From Clostridia bacterium (GTDB lineage Bacteria > Bacillota > Clostridia > Oscillospirales > Acutalibacteraceae): a stretch of 64,000 nucleotides of DNA. Positions 61,502 to 64,000 of the stretch are shown in pieces (within the stretch, counting starts at the first letter, position 1; each line of letters starts with the position of its first letter). The position numbers were made by a program, and so were the translations under genes. Below the pieces are notes generated by a model that was not told the origin of the DNA, did no database searches, and saw only the letters and a program-made list of their open reading frames with translations. Where the stretch lies: assembly GCA_017521425.1 (NCBI GenBank), contig JAFXCQ010000032.1:1-64000 (forward strand), read 5' to 3'.

Positions 61502-61756
61502 ATGGCATACGATAAAGCTGAAAGAGGCTCAGGTCGTCCTAACAAAAAGGGCAGAAAAAAAGTTTGCGCATTCTGTGTTGAAAAAGCTCAGACAATCGAC
61601 TACAAAGATGCAGCAAAACTTCGTCGTTATACATCTGACAGAGCAAAGATTCTCCCTCGTCGTGTAACAGGCACATGTGCTTACCACCAGAGAGAGCTCA
61701 CAACTGCAATTAAGAGAGCAAGACATATTGCTCTTCTCCCATACACAGCAGACTGA
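61502..61756 (+). CDS. rpsR: 30S ribosomal protein S18
   Basis: S18 binds S6 and 16S rRNA. The 84-residue protein has [49 protein letters not shown] and [10 protein letters not shown]. The CxxC and the CxxH keep the zinc-binding (C+) form. AAGGAGG precedes the ATG. A strong terminator ends the operon. Confidence 0.97.
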   Translation: MAYDKAERGSGRPNKKGRKKVCAFCVEKAQTIDYKDAAKLRRYTSDRAKILPRRVTGTCAYHQRELTTAIKRARHIALLPYTAD

Positions 61757-61781
61757 TAAAACGACATATTTTGTGTAGAAC

Positions 61782-61816
61782 AAAAAGCACCATTGAGAAA
61801 TCAATGGTGCTTTTTT
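61782..61816 (+). terminator. Terminator of rpsF-ssb-rpsR
   Basis: AAAAAGCACCATTGA-GAAA-TCAATGGTGCTTTTTT, a 15 bp stem. Confidence 0.93.
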
Positions 61817-61842
61817 AATCGCCTTTTCACCCTCTCGCAGTA

Positions 61843-62044
61843 TCTATATACAGCTTCGGGGTGAAAAAACGATTTCTACAGCAAAATCTGTTCGTTTCCT
61901 CTCGTTCTTTTTTATACAACTTCGAGGAGCAAAAATAACATCTGTATCAAAATCCACTCGAGCAATTATATAAAGCAAATATTCGGCGTATTAGATATAC
62001 GCCTTCTGGGTAAAGAAAAAGCCTTCTACACGAAAACCCACTCG
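61843..62044. repeat. Three diverged tandem repeats of about 75 bp
   Basis: Units at about 61843-61894, 61911-61960 and 61993-62044. Each runs TATACA-x-CTTCGGGG, then an A-run, then TCTACA or TCTGTA, then AAAACCCACTCG or similar. Between units two and three is a GGCGTA-TTAGATA-TACGCC hairpin (61985-62003). No open frame of note covers them. Confidence 0.6.
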
Positions 62045-62052
62045 CCCAATTG

Positions 62053-62106
62053 TTTTACTAATTACTAATCGCTAACCGCTACTTGCAACTTGCACACTTG
62101 CAACTA
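62053..62106. repeat. Short tandem repeats before the transporter
   Basis: CTAATTACTAATCGCTAACC followed by CACTTGCAACTTGCAC-type repeats. They resemble isolated arms of the palindromic intergenic elements; no core hairpin is seen. Confidence 0.45.
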
Positions 62107-62215
62107 AATTTAACATTTCTTTAAAAATTTTTTTATGAGTTTTCTTGACGAGAAAAATGCATTGTGATATATTCTTTTTTGTAAAAAATTAAGAATTATT
62201 AAGGATGTGGGAAAA

Positions 62216-63118
62216 ATGTGGTTTTGGTTCTCAATTGCCGCGTTACTTTGTTGGAGTGGTTCTGATTTATTCTCTAAAATTGGTTGTGCCGATGCAAGAG
62301 ATAAATACAGCCATTTTAAAATGGTTACAGCAGTCGGTGTTGTAATGGGGCTTCATGCATTTTATGAAATTTTTGTTTCAGGTGTTGATTTTAATTTTAA
62401 TGCAATGCTTAAATATTTACCAGTGTCATTACTCTACATAGGCTCAATGACTTTAGGTTACTTAGGCTTAAGATACATAGAGCTTTCTGTATCTTCACCA
62501 ATCTGCAATTCATCAGGTGCATTAGTGGCGCTTCTTTGCATTATAAGTGGTGATGTTTTAGCAGTACCACAATATGTTGCAATTGCTCTTGTTTGCCTTG
62601 GTGTTGTTGGTCTTGGTTTTGTAGAGATGAGCGAAGATGACGATTTAAGAAAGAAAAGACAAGATAAAGCAAATTACAAATATTCAAAAAGTGCTTTAGC
62701 AATTGTTTTGCCTCTTCTTTACTGTCTTTTAGATGCTTTGGGAACATTTGCAGATAGTCTCGTTTTAGAAACACTCGATGAAGATGTTGCTAATGTAGCT
62801 TATGAATTAACATTCTTGGTTTGCGGTGTTGCTTCATTTATTTATGTTAAATTCATAAAGAAACAAAAATACTTACCTAAAAAAGAGGGTCCGAAATATA
62901 TCGGTGCTATCTTTGAAACAATCGGTCAGTTTGCTTACATTTATGCAATAGGCGATGCGGCACACGTTGCTATGTCTGCACCTATTATTTCTGCTTACTG
63001 TGCAGTATCTGTTCTTTGGGGAAGACTTTTCTTAAAAGAAAAGCTTTCCTGGAAACACTATGTAACAATTTTAGTTGCAGTTGCAGGTATTGTAATTCTC
63101 GGACTTTATGATGCATAA
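62216..63118 (+). CDS. DMT-superfamily (EamA-like) transporter
   Basis: The 300-residue protein has about ten membrane helices in two related halves, as in the drug/metabolite transporter superfamily (FWFSIAALLCWSGSDLFSK, LLYIGSMTLGYLGL at the first half; HVAMSAPIISAYCAVSVLWG, ILVAVAGIVILGLY at the end). A charged loop (EDDDLRKKRQDKANYKYSK) lies between the halves. The substrate is unknown. I choose ATG 62216 behind AAGGATGTGGGA; a GTG at 62207 is closer to the site. It has no operon partner. Confidence 0.87.
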   Translation: MWFWFSIAALLCWSGSDLFSKIGCADARDKYSHFKMVTAVGVVMGLHAFYEIFVSGVDFNFNAMLKYLPVSLLYIGSMTLGYLGLRYIELSVSSPICNSSGALVALLCIISGDVLAVPQYVAIALVCLGVVGLGFVEMSEDDDLRKKRQDKANYKYSKSALAIVLPLLYCLLDALGTFADSLVLETLDEDVANVAYELTFLVCGVASFIYVKFIKKQKYLPKKEGPKYIGAIFETIGQFAYIYAIGDAAHVAMSAPIISAYCAVSVLWGRLFLKEKLSWKHYVTILVAVAGIVILGLYDA

Positions 63119-63120
63119 TT

Positions 63121-63164
63121 AAAAAATCAGGAACAAGGGGTTTTAGCCTTGTTCCTGATTTTTT
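63121..63164. terminator. Bidirectional terminator
   Basis: AAAAAATCAGGAACAAGG pairs with CCTTGTTCCTGATTTTTT (18 bp), shared by the transporter and the convergent WYL gene, whose stop codon overlaps its 3' side. Confidence 0.93.
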
Positions 63165-64000
63165 ATTTGTATAATTCTGATATTTCTTGCGCTTTTTTCT
63201 TTATTTCATAAATCAAATCATTTGGTGATTTTACTTTTACTCTTGGGCCGAATTGTAAAATCCAGGCAATAAGTCCCTCGCTGACTGCGGCATTTGTTTT
63301 TAAGATAAAAGAATTTTCGTCGTTTTTTTGTATTTTGACAGATTTACCGAAACGGTCCATCATAACATCGAGCAACTCATTATTGCATATAAGCTGAATT
63401 GGCTTTGGTTCACCGCTGAACATATTGAAGGATTTGTTAGCATAATCTGCGGCATCAAATTTATTTGTGTAGTTTGAAACCTCTGAAAAATGACGGGATT
63501 TTTCAGTTGTAGTTGAAACGGATTTTATTCTGTCAATTCTTACGTGCATCAGGTTGTCATATTTTTCATTATTGCATATTAAATAATAACTGTCGTTTGA
63601 CCATATAAGTGCATAGGGGCTAACCTTATGTGTTTTTTCTTCTGTTGCGGTTTTGAATTCTTCAGTTATCTTTCTTTTCTGGTAAACTATATTCACTTTA
63701 AGATTTTTGTTAATCGCTTTGTCTAATTCGCTTATAGTGTAATAAATTCTTTCGTTAGATGTTTTTGGCCTTTTTTCAACATATACTTGTGAATGAAGGA
63801 TTTTAGATTGTTTTTCTGAAAGAAAGCTTTCAAGTTTCTCTACAAGCTCTGCGGTTTTGTTTGCAGAGATAAAATTAGCTGCCTGGATAGCGTCAGAAAT
63901 AAGTCTTATTTCTGCTTCCTGAAATTTTCTTTCACCTAAAAAGTAACCTGCATTACCTTTTTCGGTAGATTTTATAATATCGTAACCAAATTCTCTTAAA
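63163..64000 (-). CDS. WYL-domain transcriptional regulator (C-terminal part, cut by the window edge)
   Basis: The frame is open from the right edge (279 codons here), so the GTG at 63696 is not the real start; reading inward from the edge, ERKFQEAEIRLISDAIQAA is an alpha-helical linker region typical of these regulators. The WYL domain follows: VSPYALIWSNDSYYLICNNE is the usual YxLxxxxxYYLxG-like motif, with MHVRIDRIKSV after it. The helix-turn-helix would lie beyond the window. WYL regulators often bind ligands or nucleic acids; the target is unknown. It ends in the shared terminator. Confidence 0.88.
   Translation of the reverse strand, partial: LREFGYDIIKSTEKGNAGYFLGERKFQEAEIRLISDAIQAANFISANKTAELVEKLESFLSEKQSKILHSQVYVEKRPKTSNERIYYTISELDKAINKNLKVNIVYQKRKITEEFKTATEEKTHKVSPYALIWSNDSYYLICNNEKYDNLMHVRIDRIKSVSTTTEKSRHFSEVSNYTNKFDAADYANKSFNMFSGEPKPIQLICNNELLDVMMDRFGKSVKIQKNDENSFILKTNAAVSEGLIAWILQFGPRVKVKSPNDLIYEIKKKAQEISELYK

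Noticed and set aside
61843-62044. CRISPR-like array
   Set aside because: Only three units, units are diverged rather than identical, spacing is unequal and no cas gene is near.
1-64000. tRNA or rRNA genes, prophage, integron or transposase
   Set aside because: I saw no T-arm type GGTTCGAATCC signatures with acceptor pairing, no rRNA segments and no integrase or transposase motif in any frame.

Overview
The window is low-GC DNA of a Gram-positive, strictly anaerobic type, most likely an uncultured gut-associated member of the Clostridia. The evidence is a YunB-type sporulation protein, an LCP cell-wall ligase, the RNase Y/YmdB pair, a T-box in front of alaS, a BlaI/BlaR1-like pair, IorAB and an oxygen-defence set built on reverse rubrerythrin and rubredoxin. 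TGA is a normal stop codon. No rRNA, tRNA, CRISPR array, phage or transposase gene was seen. Both window edges cut genes: a sugar isomerase/epimerase on the left and a WYL regulator on the right.

Layout. 0-2.1 kb (minus): isomerase/epimerase end, an unrecognised membrane-anchored protein, rsmI and a purine-type phosphoribosyltransferase. 2.3-7.7 kb (plus): DUF1643 protein, then an acyl-CoA ligase-iorA-iorB group (aryl-pyruvate oxidation), then yunB. 7.9-10 kb: apgM (minus) diverging from a TIM-barrel epimerase. 10.3-13.5 kb: a response regulator, a histidine kinase and a membrane protein. 13.6-15.2 kb: a secreted metallophosphoesterase. 15.4-24.9 kb: a sugar region with a GH38 mannosidase (minus) diverging from Gfo/Idh/MocA oxidoreductase, two epimerases, a second oxidoreductase, DUF1015 and endonuclease IV. 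24.9-28.4 kb: orphan pseudopilin, LCP protein, TIGR01440 protein and a third oxidoreductase. 28.9-30.6 kb: GH110-like beta-helix enzyme. 30.6-33 kb: DUF1540, cysteine-cluster protein, Fur/PerR-like regulator, reverse rubrerythrin and flavin reductase. 33.1-36.2 kb: small proteins, a GH28-like beta-helix protein and rubredoxin. 36.2-38.9 kb: BlaI-like repressor and BlaR1-like protease. 39.2-45.1 kb: rny, ymdB, a solute-binding lipoprotein and a large membrane protein. 45.2-51.5 kb (minus): metF, methionine synthase activation protein, metH and a second GH38 enzyme, with overlapping ends. 51.5-60.2 kb (minus): rlmD, RNase M5-like protein, holA, comEC, HIT protein and T-box-controlled alaS. 60.7-61.8 kb (plus): rpsF-ssb-rpsR. 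62.2-64 kb: DMT-type transporter and WYL regulator.

The window combines housekeeping genes with glycan and sugar handling (two GH38, GH110-like, GH28-like, three Gfo/Idh/MocA dehydrogenases and four isomerase/epimerase-like TIM barrels). Most of these sugar enzymes lack a signal peptide, which points to processing of imported sugars inside the cell.

The most unusual content is between the genes. One family of about 140-210 bp nested palindromes has a conserved inner hairpin and outer arms of short AT-rich tandem repeats; it sits directly on the stop codons of its neighbours. A second family consists of strings of tiny hairpins joined by short similar linkers. A third is a threefold diverged repeat near 61.9 kb.
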